17,012 nucleotides of DNA from Methylocystaceae bacterium (GTDB lineage Bacteria; Pseudomonadota; Alphaproteobacteria; Rhizobiales; Beijerinckiaceae). The stretch lies in NCBI GenBank assembly GCA_003152255.1, contig PLZT01000387.1:1-17012 (forward strand), read 5' to 3'. A program made the translations under genes and the position numbers. Below, one piece after another: positions 1 through 7,418 of this stretch (position 1 is its first letter; the number at the start of each line of letters is the position of its first letter). The notes under the pieces were generated by a model. It made no database searches. It was not told where the DNA came from and saw nothing but the letters and a program-made list of their open reading frames with translations.

Positions 1-19
1 AAAAAAGGGAGGAGACAAT

Positions 20-130
20 ATGGCCTTGCATCAGGTGAAAGAACTCGGATGGGTGTCCTTTTGGGTCGCTTTTATCATCTTTCTCTTCGCGTTCTTCATC
101 CCGACCGTGAACCGGTCGTTGAACCTCTGA
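20..130 (+). CDS. Small single-span membrane protein (36 aa), unknown function
   Basis: An ATG at 20 opens a 36-residue reading frame ending in TGA at 128-130. It is preceded by a near-ideal Shine-Dalgarno, GGGAGGAG at 8-14, about 5-6 bases upstream. The protein has a short polar/aromatic N-terminus (about residues 1-11), one hydrophobic segment rich in F, I and V (about residues 12-29), and a short basic tail ending NRSLNL, so it should be an inner-membrane miniprotein. A strong hairpin terminator follows at 171-208, so this is a complete transcription-unit end. Such short proteins often act as extra subunits or regulators of membrane complexes, but I recognise no family, and any upstream partner gene lies outside the window. 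That it is translated is well supported by RBS, composition and terminator; its function is unknown. Confidence 0.6.
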   Translation: MALHQVKELGWVSFWVAFIIFLFAFFIPTVNRSLNL

Positions 131-170
131 TCGACCGCGCTCAACCGCGCGCCACATAAGGTTTCGCACG

Positions 171-208
171 AGACGCCCTGGAGCCAAATTTGGCTCCGGG
201 GCGTTTTG
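171..208 (+). terminator. Rho-independent terminator after the 36-aa gene
   Basis: Bases 174-188 pair with 189-203 to form a 15-bp stem (one G-T wobble) centred on the palindrome GGAGCCAAATTTGGCTCC, followed by TTTT at 204-207. The stem is almost perfectly self-complementary, so the real loop is the central few A/T bases. It lies 41 bases after the stop of the small membrane gene. Confidence 0.8.
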
Positions 209-602
209 CGTTGCGACATGGCCGCCTTCCAAGAGGCCGCCGCATCGGCGCGGCGCGAACCCATGCGGCGGCGCGACAAAATGTAGCAGCCAAGGTAATA
301 GACGCCTCCATTGCAGGAAAATCTCTACTTTGAACTATTCCAACTAGCCCAAATGGGCGGGATGCATTTGAAATACAACGGATTCTGATAGGACATCGGG
401 CGAGCGCGCGCGCCCCTCATGAGACGCGGCCTAAATTTTCCACAATGGGCGGCGCTCGGCGCCGAAAATTGGCCATTGAATTGCTCATTGAAATAATGAG
501 AAAAACGGACGCCGGGCAAGCGACCTTTGAATAACCCAACGACAGCGGCGCTTTTAATGTGAAGCGCGGGACGGGCGAAGACGCAAAGCTTAGCCACGCC
601 AA
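209..602. other. Gene-free, AT-richer intergenic region
   Basis: About 390 bases lie between the first terminator and the transposase fragment. Minus-strand open frames here have no convincing RBS, codon pattern or recognisable product. The stretch is visibly less GC-rich than the rest, as expected of inserted or decaying DNA. The only local structure noted is a small inverted repeat, CTCATT-N5-AATGAG, at 484-500, of unknown meaning. The promoter for the gene at 603 must lie here, but I cannot place it reliably. Confidence 0.5.
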
Positions 603-1064
603 ATGAAGCACAAAGCCATGTATTCGATAAAGATGCGCGAAAAAGACCCAAACAATCCTCGCACGCAAATCCAGTTGCGACGGGAGGCCGCCGTTCGTGC
701 TCTTCTAGGACGCACCGACGGAAAGCTGTCGCAAGAAATCATCGAGGATCTCAAGAAAGACCTGGGCGTTAGCCGCGCCACGGCCTATCGCATGATCAAG
801 ACCTTTCGCAGTTGCGGAATGGTCGTCGCTCCCACGACGCGCCCTGTCGGGCGCCCCAAGGGAGCGCGCGTGCTCGACCCGAAACGCGAATTCCTGATTC
901 ACGACGCGATTCGCAACTTCTATCTTCGGCCGTTGCGGCCGAAATTCAGCGAATTGGTCCAGGAAATAGGGCGGCGATGCCGCGCGGAACGCTTGCCGCC
1001 GCCAAACTGGCGCACGATCAAGTCCCGCGTGCAGGATATTCTGGCGCAAAACGGTCGTCGCTAG
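603..1064 (+). pseudogene. Orphan N-terminal fragment of a MuA/TniA-like transposase
   Basis: This 153-residue frame matches the N-terminal DNA-binding part of Mu/TniA-type DDE transposases. Residues about 35-70 form a helix-turn-helix (DLGVSRATAYRMIKTFRSCG), a linker with the GRPKG motif follows (about 82-87), and a second helical DNA-binding module comes after it (about 95-145, with RPKFSELVQEIGRRC and RTIKSRVQDI). Full-length members usually have more than 500 residues, with a DDE integrase core and a beta-barrel domain. Here the frame stops right after the second DNA-binding module, and nothing resembling the core remains before the next gene at 1211. ATGs at 618 and 633 are alternative starts; none has a strong RBS. 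Codons are less GC-biased than those of the neighbours. It is either a decayed element or a retained stand-alone DNA-binding protein. Confidence 0.65.
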
Positions 1065-1210
1065 CCAATATATAGCGGTCCCGGGGCGTTGCTCGCGAAG
1101 CGAATCCCATTCGCCGCGCCGCCGATAACGCGCTCTTTTGAACTTGCGGCGCGGGCCGGGTCGCTTTACTCACGGATAGCGATCTCCCGCCTCGAAAGAC
1201 GCCTCGGCTC

Positions 1211-1399
1211 ATGGTTCAATTTTCCAACATCGCGCTGATCGGCGCTCTGGCGCTTGTCACTCTCGTGCTGCTCGCCGGCTTCGCGAACATGTTCCGCGGC
1301 GGCGATCCGAAATTGTCGCAAAAGCTCATGCGCTGGCGCGTGGGACTGCAGTTCGTGGCTATCGCGATCATCGCGGCGATCCTCTTTTTCCGCCACTGA
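1211..1399 (+). CDS. HIG1-domain (twin transmembrane) protein
   Basis: This is a 62-residue inner-membrane protein with two hydrophobic helices (about residues 6-27 and 42-60) joined by a polar loop containing FRGGDPKLSQKLMRWRVGLQF. The loop pattern (N/G-D-P..S..LMR.RV..Q) is the signature of the bacterial HIG1 family, related to mitochondrial Hig1/Rcf1 factors that associate with cytochrome oxidase. In many Hyphomicrobiales this small gene sits immediately before the cobalamin adenosyltransferase gene, as here, 91 bases upstream of it. The RBS is weak. Family membership is well supported; a role in respiratory complex assembly in bacteria is inferred from the mitochondrial relatives. Confidence 0.75.
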   Translation: MVQFSNIALIGALALVTLVLLAGFANMFRGGDPKLSQKLMRWRVGLQFVAIAIIAAILFFRH

Positions 1400-1490
1400 C
1401 GGACCCTGGAGGTTTTGTTTTGTCGCGCGTTCCGTGGCAAAATCGGCGTCCACTTTTGCCGAAAACGCTCAAACCCTAGGATCAGGCGTC

Positions 1491-2078
1491 ATGGTGCGGC
1501 TCGACAAAATCTACACGCGCGGCGGGGACGCCGGGGCTACATCGCTCGCCGATGGCGCGCGCCGGCGCAAGGACGACATTCGCGTCGAAGCCTATGGCGG
1601 CATAGACGAGACCAATGCGGCGATCGGCGTCGCGCGCCTCGCCGTCGAAGCGGAGGATCAGCCGCTCGACGCCATGCTGGAGCGCATCCAGAACGATCTG
1701 TTCGATCTCGGCGCCGAATTGGCGACGCCGCTCGACCCGGCCAAGCCGGAACCCGATTCCGCCACGCGGCTCGCCATCGTTCAGCCGCAGGTCGATCGGC
1801 TGGAGCGGGAGATCGACCAACTCAACGGCGAACTCGCGCCGCTCAAATCCTTCGTGCTGCCGGGCGGGACGGCCGCCGCCGCGCATCTGCATTTGGCGCG
1901 CGCGATCAGCCGCCGCGCCGAGCGCGTCATGGTCGCCCTGGCCAACACGCCGGGCGAACTGGTGGCGCCGACGGCGCTTCGCTACGTCAACCGCCTCTCG
2001 GATTTCCTGTTCGTCGCCTCGCGTTACGTGAACCGGCGCAAGGGTGACGTTCTCTGGAAGCCCGGCGCGACGCGGTGA
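1491..2078 (+). CDS. PduO-type ATP:cob(I)alamin adenosyltransferase
   Basis: The enzyme transfers the adenosyl group of ATP to cob(I)alamin, making adenosylcobalamin (coenzyme B12) in the cytoplasm. The 195-residue protein has the PduO-family landmarks: the ATP-binding TRGGDAGATSL near residues 9-19, RVEAYGGIDETNA around residues 35-47, SFVLPGG in the middle, the RAISRRAER helix, and the C-terminal YVNRLSDFLFVASRYVN. The length is typical. The ATG at 1491 is chosen because the family N-terminus begins here and AGGATCAGG lies just upstream; the frame is open further upstream, but that part overlaps the HIG1 gene and does not match the family. It probably shares a transcript with the HIG1-like gene. 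It would supply AdoCbl to enzymes such as methylmalonyl-CoA mutase. Confidence 0.93.
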   Translation: MVRLDKIYTRGGDAGATSLADGARRRKDDIRVEAYGGIDETNAAIGVARLAVEAEDQPLDAMLERIQNDLFDLGAELATPLDPAKPEPDSATRLAIVQPQVDRLEREIDQLNGELAPLKSFVLPGGTAAAAHLHLARAISRRAERVMVALANTPGELVAPTALRYVNRLSDFLFVASRYVNRRKGDVLWKPGATR

Positions 2079-2146
2079 GGCGGAATCCTGGGCGCCGCGC
2101 CGCCGAAGGCGTGTTGGCGCGCCGCTTTGCGTGAATGCTTCGGGCG

Positions 2147-2175
2147 TTGACGGAATCGACGCGTCGCGCTACCAA
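2147..2175 (+). promoter_or_regulatory. Possible sigma70-type promoter of hspQ
   Basis: TTGACG (2147-2152) and TACCAA (2170-2175) are 17 bases apart in the gap before hspQ. The -35 is close to consensus, but the -10 matches at only about half its positions. No clear heat-shock (sigma32) promoter was seen. This is a weak call from spacing and position only. Confidence 0.25.
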
Positions 2176-2199
2176 TTTATTGATGCGGGTGTCGCTTGG

Positions 2200-2547
2200 A
2201 TGGCGTCGAAAGCAATGCCTAGAGAGAGTTCAGCAAAGTTCGCGATCGGTCAGGTCGTCCGGCACCGCCGCTATCCATTTCGCGGCGTGATCTATGACGT
2301 CGACCCGGTGTTTTCCAACACGGAGGAATGGTGGCTGTCGATCCCGGAAGAGGTTCGGCCGCGCAAGGATCAGCCGTTCTACCATCTCTTCGCCGAAAAC
2401 GCCGAAACCGAATATGTCGCCTATGTCTCGGAACAAAACCTCGTCGCCGACACTTCCGGCGACCCGGTGCGTCATCCTCAGGTCGACGAGACTTTCATTC
2501 GGGCGAACGACGGCGTTTATCGCGTGAAGGCGGACAACCGCCATTAA
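2200..2547 (+). CDS. hspQ: Heat shock protein HspQ (YccV-like, hemimethylated-DNA-binding fold)
   Basis: HspQ is a small cytoplasmic protein. In E. coli it binds hemimethylated DNA, affects DnaA levels, and acts as an enhancer and substrate of the Lon protease. The family core is unmistakable: KFAIGQVVRHRRYPFRGVI, then DVDPVFSNTEEWWLSIPEE, then KDQPFYHLFAENAE and YVAYVSEQNLV, ending with SGDPVRHPQVDETF. With the ATG at 2200 it has 115 residues; the ATG at 2215 gives 110 and is equally possible, since neither has a strong RBS. An in-frame opening continues upstream but is not conserved. It is separated from the adenosyltransferase by 121 bases and ends before a bidirectional terminator. The alphaproteobacterial form is longer at the C-terminus than the E. 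coli one. Confidence 0.92.
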   Translation: MASKAMPRESSAKFAIGQVVRHRRYPFRGVIYDVDPVFSNTEEWWLSIPEEVRPRKDQPFYHLFAENAETEYVAYVSEQNLVADTSGDPVRHPQVDETFIRANDGVYRVKADNRH

Positions 2548-2576
2548 CTTCCCGCGGCCACGACGTTCCGCCATAA

Positions 2577-2607
2577 AAAAACGCCCGCGAATCACGCGGG
2601 CGTTTTC
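2577..2607. terminator. Bidirectional terminator between hspQ and the ialB-like gene
   Basis: ACGCCCGCG (2581-2589) and CGCGGGCGT (2595-2603) form a 9-bp GC-rich stem with the 5-base loop AATCA. Runs of A precede it and TTTT follows, so the hairpin has a U-tract on both strands. It sits between two convergent stops (2547 on + and 2637 on -), so it can serve both genes. Confidence 0.88.
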
Positions 2608-2636
2608 GTTGGCGGCGGCGTCCACGCGCCGATGGA

Positions 2637-3353
2637 TCACTTGCCGGCGGGAGCCTTGCCGGCAGGAGCGGGCGCGGCGGCGCCGCCCTTGCTGGCGTCC
2701 AGCTTGCCGCGCTCTTCCGCGGCTTTCTTCTCCATGTCTTCCTGGAGCTTCTTCTGGCGCTCCTCCAGAACCTTCGGATCGATCGCCGGGCCGTCGAAGG
2801 CCTTGCCGAAGGCGGCCAGCGGCAACACGAAGGTCACTTCGTTATTGACCTGATTCTTCACGACGACCGAAAGCTTCTCGGCCTTCTTCATGCTGTCGAC
2901 CGTGGCCGGCTTGACCTTGGCTTCAGCGAAACAGCCGTTGGGGAAGCAGATTTCGAAAGCGCCGGTTTCCTGCGGGCCCTTGTCGATCGAAAAGCGGAAG
3001 CCCGGCTTCAACAGCAATCCCGGCGGCAGCAGCAGGCGGATGACCTTTTCCGGCGCGCCCTTGGGATCGTAAACCGCGAGCGCCAGAATCGGCTGGTCGG
3101 CCTGCAGGCCGAAGTCGCGCGTCGTGTAGCAGACTTCCTTCTGCGATTGCGGATCGCCGCCGCAAACCTTGGTCCACTCGGGCTGCACCGGGACGAGGTC
3201 GGCCTTCACCGGCCCTTGCGGCTGTTGTTGTTGCTGCTGTGGCTGTTGCGGCGCCGCTCCCGCGGCAGGAGCCTGAGCCTGCTGAGCGACGGCCGCGCCG
3301 CCAGCGAACAAGGCCAGGGCGGCGGCGCTAGACCGCAAAAATTTTATCGACAT
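2637..3353 (-). CDS. Invasion-associated locus B (IalB) family exported protein
   Basis: This is a 238-residue exported protein. Residues 1-23 are a signal peptide (MSIKFLRSS, hydrophobic core, cleavage after AVA). A low-complexity linker follows, with a Gln-rich tract near residues 34-47, then the IalB domain (about 50-190) with EWTKVCGGD, an EVCYTTRDF motif and paired cysteines in FEICFPNGCF, likely disulfide-bonded in the periplasm. A charged helix (ERQKKLQEDMEKKAAEERGK) and an Ala/Pro/Lys tail close the protein. The start at 3353 is favoured over upstream in-frame codons because AAAGGAC lies at good spacing and the signal peptide begins there. IalB of Bartonella is linked to erythrocyte entry, but the family is widespread in free-living alphaproteobacteria with no known activity, so 'invasion' should not be read literally here. 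Confidence 0.85.
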   Translation of the reverse strand: MSIKFLRSSAAALALFAGGAAVAQQAQAPAAGAAPQQPQQQQQQPQGPVKADLVPVQPEWTKVCGGDPQSQKEVCYTTRDFGLQADQPILALAVYDPKGAPEKVIRLLLPPGLLLKPGFRFSIDKGPQETGAFEICFPNGCFAEAKVKPATVDSMKKAEKLSVVVKNQVNNEVTFVLPLAAFGKAFDGPAIDPKVLEERQKKLQEDMEKKAAEERGKLDASKGGAAAPAPAGKAPAGK

Positions 3354-3753
3354 CGGAAGTCCTTTCGAGTGCCTTCGAGACTGCGTCATCCGCTTCCGAG
3401 ACAAGCGACACGGCGTCGCGGGATCGCGGAGAGCGTCTAATTTTCACCTGGCGCGCAAAAAAGCCCCCGCCTCGAGGCCTCCTTGCCAGGAGCCTTGCGC
3501 GAAAGGCTCCTACCCCGAAAATCCCGCGCAAATTAAGACGCGAGGCCCGTGGGGCGCGCTGATCGCTTACGCTCCACGACGATCTGGAGATAAGGGCGCG
3601 GCGCCGGTCATACATGCTCGCCGCCGCAAATTCTAGACGTCCGGCGCCGGCAGGCCGATTAAAGGCGACTTTAACGCCTGGAAAACCGGAAATTCGCGCC
3701 CCGCGCCCCGCCCGCCCGCTTTATGCGCTCCCGGGTTGGCATATGCTTTGGCC
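3354..3753. other. Divergent intergenic region, ialB-like / peptide-binding gene
   Basis: About 400 bases lie between two divergent genes and must contain both promoters. I see no credible gene; the minus-strand frame through it has no RBS and no recognisable product. Structures present are an inverted repeat AGGAGCCTT / AAGGCTCCT (3488-3496 with 3503-3511, 6-base loop) without a T-run, and TTAAAG-N4-CTTTAA at 3659-3674. Either could be an operator or a chance hairpin. The segment 3690-3720 is a C-rich low-complexity tract. Confidence 0.45.
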
Positions 3754-5643
3754 ATGACGAGAGAAGTGATTCGCCCCTCGATTGGGTCGGCGGGCCGCGC
3801 CATTATCGCGCTGTTGGCCGGCGGCCTGGCGCTGGCGGGCTTGGCGCTGGCCGCGGCGATTGGCGCGCGCGCCGAACCGCCGCGAACGCCCCAGGAGCCC
3901 AGTTCCTTGCCCACGCACGGCGTCGCCACGCACGGCGCGCCGCTCCTGCCCCCGAATTTCGATCATTTCCCCTACGCCAATCCCGCCGCCAAGAAAGGCG
4001 GCCGCCTGCGCGTCGGTCTTTCCGGAACCTTCGACAGCCTAAATCCGTTCAACATCAAGGCGGGCTCGACCTCGCAGGGCCTGGCCGGCAATGTCTTCCA
4101 GACCCTGATGGCCCGCTCGCAGGACGAGCCCTTCACCTTTTACGGGCAGATCGCGCGGTCCATCGACCTCGACGCGGACCGCGAGCATGTGACCTTCCAT
4201 CTCGATCCGCGCGCGCATTTCTCCGACGGCGCGCCGCTCACCTCGGCGGATGTGCTGTTTTCCTTCGATCTTCTGAAAACCAAAGGCCGTCCGCAGCAAC
4301 GCATCGCCTTCAATCTCGTCAAATCGATCGACGCGCCGGACGCGCTGACGGTGCGCTATGATCTGACCGGCGTGGCCGACCGGGAATTGCCGCTCATCCT
4401 CGCGTTGATGCCGGTTCTGCCCAAACACGCCACGGACGTGGAGCATTTCCAGGACGCGACGCTCGCGCCGCCGGTCGGCTCCGGGCCTTATATCATAGCG
4501 GACGTGCGGCCCGGCGCGAGGCTGCTGCTGCGGCGCGATCCAAATTACTGGGGCAAGGACGTCCCGAGCCAGCGCGGCTTCTATAACTTCGACGAGATCG
4601 ACATAACTTATTTTCGCGACGCAACCGCTCTGTTCGAGGCCTTCAAGGCCGGTCTGATCGATTACCGCGAGGAGAGCAGTTCCGCGCGCTGGGCCAGCGG
4701 CTACGACTTCCCGGCCGCGCGCGACGGTCGAATCGTCAAGGAGGAGCTGCACAACGACAGTCCCAAGGGGATGGAAGGCTTCGCCTTCAATCTGCGCCGC
4801 GAACCGTTCAAGGACGTTCGCCTGCGCGAAGCGCTCGCCATGATGTTCGACTTCGAATGGATAAACGCCAATCTATATTCGGGCCTCTATACGCGCACCA
4901 AAAGCTTCTTCGACCAGTCGGAGCTCGCCTCCACCGGGCGGCCCGCGAGCGAGGCCGAACGCGCGTTGCTCGCGCCTTTCCCCGGCGCCGTGCGCGAGGA
5001 CGTCCTGGAAGGGCGCTGGCGCCCGCCGGTCAACGACGGCACCGGGCGCGACCGCGAGATGGCCAAACGGGCGCTCGCCAAGCTGAACGAGGCCGGCTAC
5101 AGGCTCGATGGCGACGCGCTGACGAAGGACGGTGTTCCCGTCGCCTTCGAGATCATGGTCAAGGATCGCAGCGAGGAGCGGCTCGCGCTCAACTACGCGG
5201 CGTCGCTCAAGCGCGTCGGCGTCGAGGCGCGCGTTCGGCTTGTCGACGAGGTGCAGTATCAGCGCCGACGCCAGCGATTCGACTTCGACATGATGCCCGG
5301 CCAATGGATCGCCTCGGCCTCGCCGGGCAATGAGCAGCGCATGCGCTGGGGCTCGGCCAGCGCGTCGCAGGAAGGCTCCTACAATCTCACGGGCGCGTCG
5401 AGTCCCGCGATAGACGCGCTGATCGCGACACTTCTCGCCGCCAAGACCCATGAGGATTTCGTCACCGCCGCGCGCGCCTATGACCGCGTGCTGTTGTCGG
5501 GCTTTTACATCGTGCCGTTCTATCACGCCCCCAATCAATGGATCGCCCACGCCAGCGCCTTGAAACATCCCGAACACCTTCCGCGCTACGCCACGCCAAT
5601 CTTCGGTCCGACCCTGGACAGCTGGTGGAAAGACTCCCCATGA
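3754..5643 (+). CDS. Periplasmic peptide-binding protein of an ABC transporter (SBP family 5, YejA-like)
   Basis: This 629-residue protein is the solute-binding component of a peptide importer. Residues 1 to about 40 are a signal peptide (hydrophobic run, then ARA-EPP) without a lipobox cysteine, so it should be soluble in the periplasm. The family-5 fold follows: RLRVGLSGTFDSLNPFN, the conserved FSDGAPLTSADVLFSFDLL, VGSGPYII, RRDPNYWGKDVPSQRGFYNFDEI, and the YejA-like EGFAFNLRREPFKDVRLREAL followed by MMFDFEWIN. The length is typical of YejA/OppA relatives. The ATG at 3754 is preferred over the upstream TTG at 3736; neither has a clear RBS. No permease or ATPase genes are nearby, so it must work with transporter subunits encoded elsewhere. 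Its stop codon overlaps the start of the next gene (ATGA). Confidence 0.9.
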   Translation: MTREVIRPSIGSAGRAIIALLAGGLALAGLALAAAIGARAEPPRTPQEPSSLPTHGVATHGAPLLPPNFDHFPYANPAAKKGGRLRVGLSGTFDSLNPFNIKAGSTSQGLAGNVFQTLMARSQDEPFTFYGQIARSIDLDADREHVTFHLDPRAHFSDGAPLTSADVLFSFDLLKTKGRPQQRIAFNLVKSIDAPDALTVRYDLTGVADRELPLILALMPVLPKHATDVEHFQDATLAPPVGSGPYIIADVRPGARLLLRRDPNYWGKDVPSQRGFYNFDEIDITYFRDATALFEAFKAGLIDYREESSSARWASGYDFPAARDGRIVKEELHNDSPKGMEGFAFNLRREPFKDVRLREALAMMFDFEWINANLYSGLYTRTKSFFDQSELASTGRPASEAERALLAPFPGAVREDVLEGRWRPPVNDGTGRDREMAKRALAKLNEAGYRLDGDALTKDGVPVAFEIMVKDRSEERLALNYAASLKRVGVEARVRLVDEVQYQRRRQRFDFDMMPGQWIASASPGNEQRMRWGSASASQEGSYNLTGASSPAIDALIATLLAAKTHEDFVTAARAYDRVLLSGFYIVPFYHAPNQWIAHASALKHPEHLPRYATPIFGPTLDSWWKDSP

Positions 5644-6728
5644 CGCAAGACCTCGCGCGGACGAACGCCGCCGCCCCCGCGGCGCCCGAAGACGCCGACT
5701 ATGCGCGGGCGCATCCACTCACGATGTTCGGCCTCGACGCGCTGATCGCCGGCTCCGCGCGTCTGCGTCCCGAGCGAGCGGCGCTCGCCGATCATTGCGA
5801 GGAGGGCCGCGCGGCGCTCGCCTTCGCGGAGCTCGATTTCGCCATCGGCGCCTTTGTCGCCAGGCTGCGCGAATTCGATATCGAGCCGGGCGCGCGCATT
5901 CTGCTGTGCTGTCCGCCGCGCGCCCAGACGCTCATCGCGATCACCGCGATCATCGCCGCCGGCTTCGAACCGGTGTTGGCCCCGTTGGGCCTTCCCCAGA
6001 GCGCCCTGATCGCGGCGGCGAACGCTAGTCGCGCCGAGGCGCTGATGGCGCCGGTCCGTTTCGCCAAGCTCGATTTCGAACAGGCGTTGCTTGGCGTCGC
6101 GGCGCAATGTCCGTCCATTCGTCTATTGGGCGCGCTCTCGCCGGAGCCGATCGACGGCGCGGTGGATTTCTCGCTGCAAGGGCTACGCGCCAGACCGCGC
6201 GCATTGCCGGCCGGGGCCTTGATTTCCGAGAGTTGGACGCCCGGCGACCGGGCCATGATCGGGACGACGGACGCATCCGGCGCGCCCGTCTTCCTCGCGC
6301 AAGGCGCGCTTTTGGCGGCAGGCCTCGATCTCGTGAGAAAGACAAGGAGAGGCGGCGCGGCGCCGATCGTGTCGCTGGTCTCGCCCGGTTCCTTCGGCGG
6401 ATTGATCGCCGGACCACTCGCGGCGCTGCTGTCGAGCGCGACGCTGCATTTTCTGGCGCCGTTCCGCGCCGACGCGTTTTTGCGATTGCTCGACGAAATC
6501 GGCCCCGCGCGCCTCGTCGCGCCGATGGCGATTCTGCCCGACCTCGCGCGGTCGGGGCTGCTGGACGATGGCGCGCTGCTGTCCTGCGCCGTGCTGTCGC
6601 AGCCGAACGACGCGCCTCGCGCGGTGATTCCCGAAGCGTCGTGCCCGATTATCGAGATCGCCGGCGCGGGCGCGTCCTTGCGTATTTCTTCCTATGCCGA
6701 CAAGGAAGACAAGGCGCGCGTCGCGTAA
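5640..6728 (+). CDS. Degenerate acyl-CoA synthetase / AMP-binding-like protein
   Basis: This 362-residue protein resembles the N-terminal domain of adenylate-forming enzymes. Residues about 60-130 match the acyl-CoA ligase start (AFAELDFAIGAFVARLREF, then PGARILLCCPPRAQTLIAITAIIAAGFEPVLAPLGLP). The region that should carry the nucleotide-binding T-S-G-T-T-G-x-P-K loop reads MIGTTDASGAPVFLAQGAL (about 206-224): the order is scrambled and the lysine is missing. About 255-310 (GPLAALLSSATLHFLAPF, then PARLVAPMAILPDLARSGLL) still follow the family. The protein ends where the G-x-T-E motif and the roughly 100-residue C-terminal domain with the catalytic lysine should come. It is therefore unlikely to form acyl-adenylates. 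Its start overlaps the stop of the peptide-binding gene, so the two are translationally coupled. It could be a decaying gene or a pseudoenzyme with a binding role; the intact 1.09-kb frame with normal codon use favours retention. Confidence 0.7.
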   Translation: MTQDLARTNAAAPAAPEDADYARAHPLTMFGLDALIAGSARLRPERAALADHCEEGRAALAFAELDFAIGAFVARLREFDIEPGARILLCCPPRAQTLIAITAIIAAGFEPVLAPLGLPQSALIAAANASRAEALMAPVRFAKLDFEQALLGVAAQCPSIRLLGALSPEPIDGAVDFSLQGLRARPRALPAGALISESWTPGDRAMIGTTDASGAPVFLAQGALLAAGLDLVRKTRRGGAAPIVSLVSPGSFGGLIAGPLAALLSSATLHFLAPFRADAFLRLLDEIGPARLVAPMAILPDLARSGLLDDGALLSCAVLSQPNDAPRAVIPEASCPIIEIAGAGASLRISSYADKEDKARVA

Positions 6729-6919
6729 TCGCATGAAATGCTGCAGTCGCTGCGTCGTTTCGCCTCGCATGACTTGCGCCTCATCTTGACGGCCATCAAT
6801 TACAAGCGCCGCTCGCCCGCATACTCATAGAGCGCTCGGCGACGCGGCCAATTTTTATTTGCATTGGACGCCGCGACCGCGACCGAACACCCGCAAAATA
6901 ATTCGAGGGAGTGAAGTAC

Positions 6920-7327
6920 ATGTCGCTTATCACCTGGACCAAAGAGCAGTTCGCTACGAATGTCGGCGCGCATGACGCCGAGCACCAGGAAATCTTCAGG
7001 CTGGTCAACACGCTCGGCGACGCCGTCGGCTCCGGCGACCGGGCCGAGGTCGGCAAGCAGCTCGACGCGCTGATCGCCTATGTCGCGCAGCATTTCGCCG
7101 CCGAGGAAGCCAATTTCGTCAAATATGGCTATCCCGCCTATGAGGGACATAAGGCCGAGCACGACAAGCTCGTCGCCACCTGCCTCGATCTGCAAAAGAA
7201 ATTCCATGCCGGCGAGGCCGAGATCACCGGCGATACGGCTGGCTTCGTCGTCGGCTGGCTGACCGACCACATTCCCAATATCGACAAGAAATACGGGCCG
7301 TTCCTGAACGAGAAGGGCGTCGCCTGA
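6920..7327 (+). CDS. Bacteriohemerythrin
   Basis: This is an oxygen-binding, non-heme di-iron four-helix bundle of 135 residues, the normal single-domain length. All seven expected iron ligands are present: His22 (HDAEHQEIF), His58 and Glu62 (HFAAEE), His77 and His81 (EGHKAEH), His117 and Asp122 (HIPNID). The hallmark GYP-x3-GH-x3-H segment is intact. The start at ATG 6920 is chosen over the GTG at 6911 because GAGGGA at 6905-6910 is well spaced for it and the family begins M-x-L-I-x-W. It stands alone, between the acyl-CoA-ligase-like gene and a terminator hairpin. Roles known for relatives are O2 storage or delivery (for example to particulate methane monooxygenase in Methylococcus) and O2 sensing; which applies here cannot be seen from the sequence. 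Confidence 0.93.
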   Translation: MSLITWTKEQFATNVGAHDAEHQEIFRLVNTLGDAVGSGDRAEVGKQLDALIAYVAQHFAAEEANFVKYGYPAYEGHKAEHDKLVATCLDLQKKFHAGEAEITGDTAGFVVGWLTDHIPNIDKKYGPFLNEKGVA

Positions 7328-7364
7328 GATAGCGCGCCGCGCCGCGGACCCGCGGACGCGCGAT

Positions 7365-7418
7365 GCAAGCGCGCATCGGAAGCCTCCCCCGATGCGCGCT
7401 TGCTCACGTCTTTTCTTT
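7365..7418 (+). terminator. Hairpin terminator after bacteriohemerythrin
   Basis: GCAAGCGCGCATCGG (7365-7379) pairs perfectly with CCGATGCGCGCTTGC (7389-7403), giving a 15-bp stem with a 9-base loop. The T-rich tract (TTTTCTTTTT) begins about 7 bases after the stem, farther than usual, so efficiency is uncertain. The stem also begins directly at the stop codon (7404-7406) of the small minus-strand frame, so it may serve both convergent genes. Confidence 0.6.

Noticed and set aside
1254..1490. In-frame upstream extension of the cobalamin adenosyltransferase
   Set aside because: It overlaps the HIG1 gene in another frame, is Ser/Arg-rich and unconserved, and the family N-terminus with an RBS begins at 1491.
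3659..3674. TTAAAG-N4-CTTTAA inverted repeat before the peptide-binding gene
   Set aside because: A 6-bp A/T-rich repeat in 400 bases may arise by chance; no promoter could be anchored to it, so it is only mentioned in the intergenic entry.
4873..5718. Minus-strand open frame (281 codons) opposite the peptide-binding gene
   Set aside because: Antisense shadow; Arg-rich, no RBS, and the plus strand has clear family motifs throughout.
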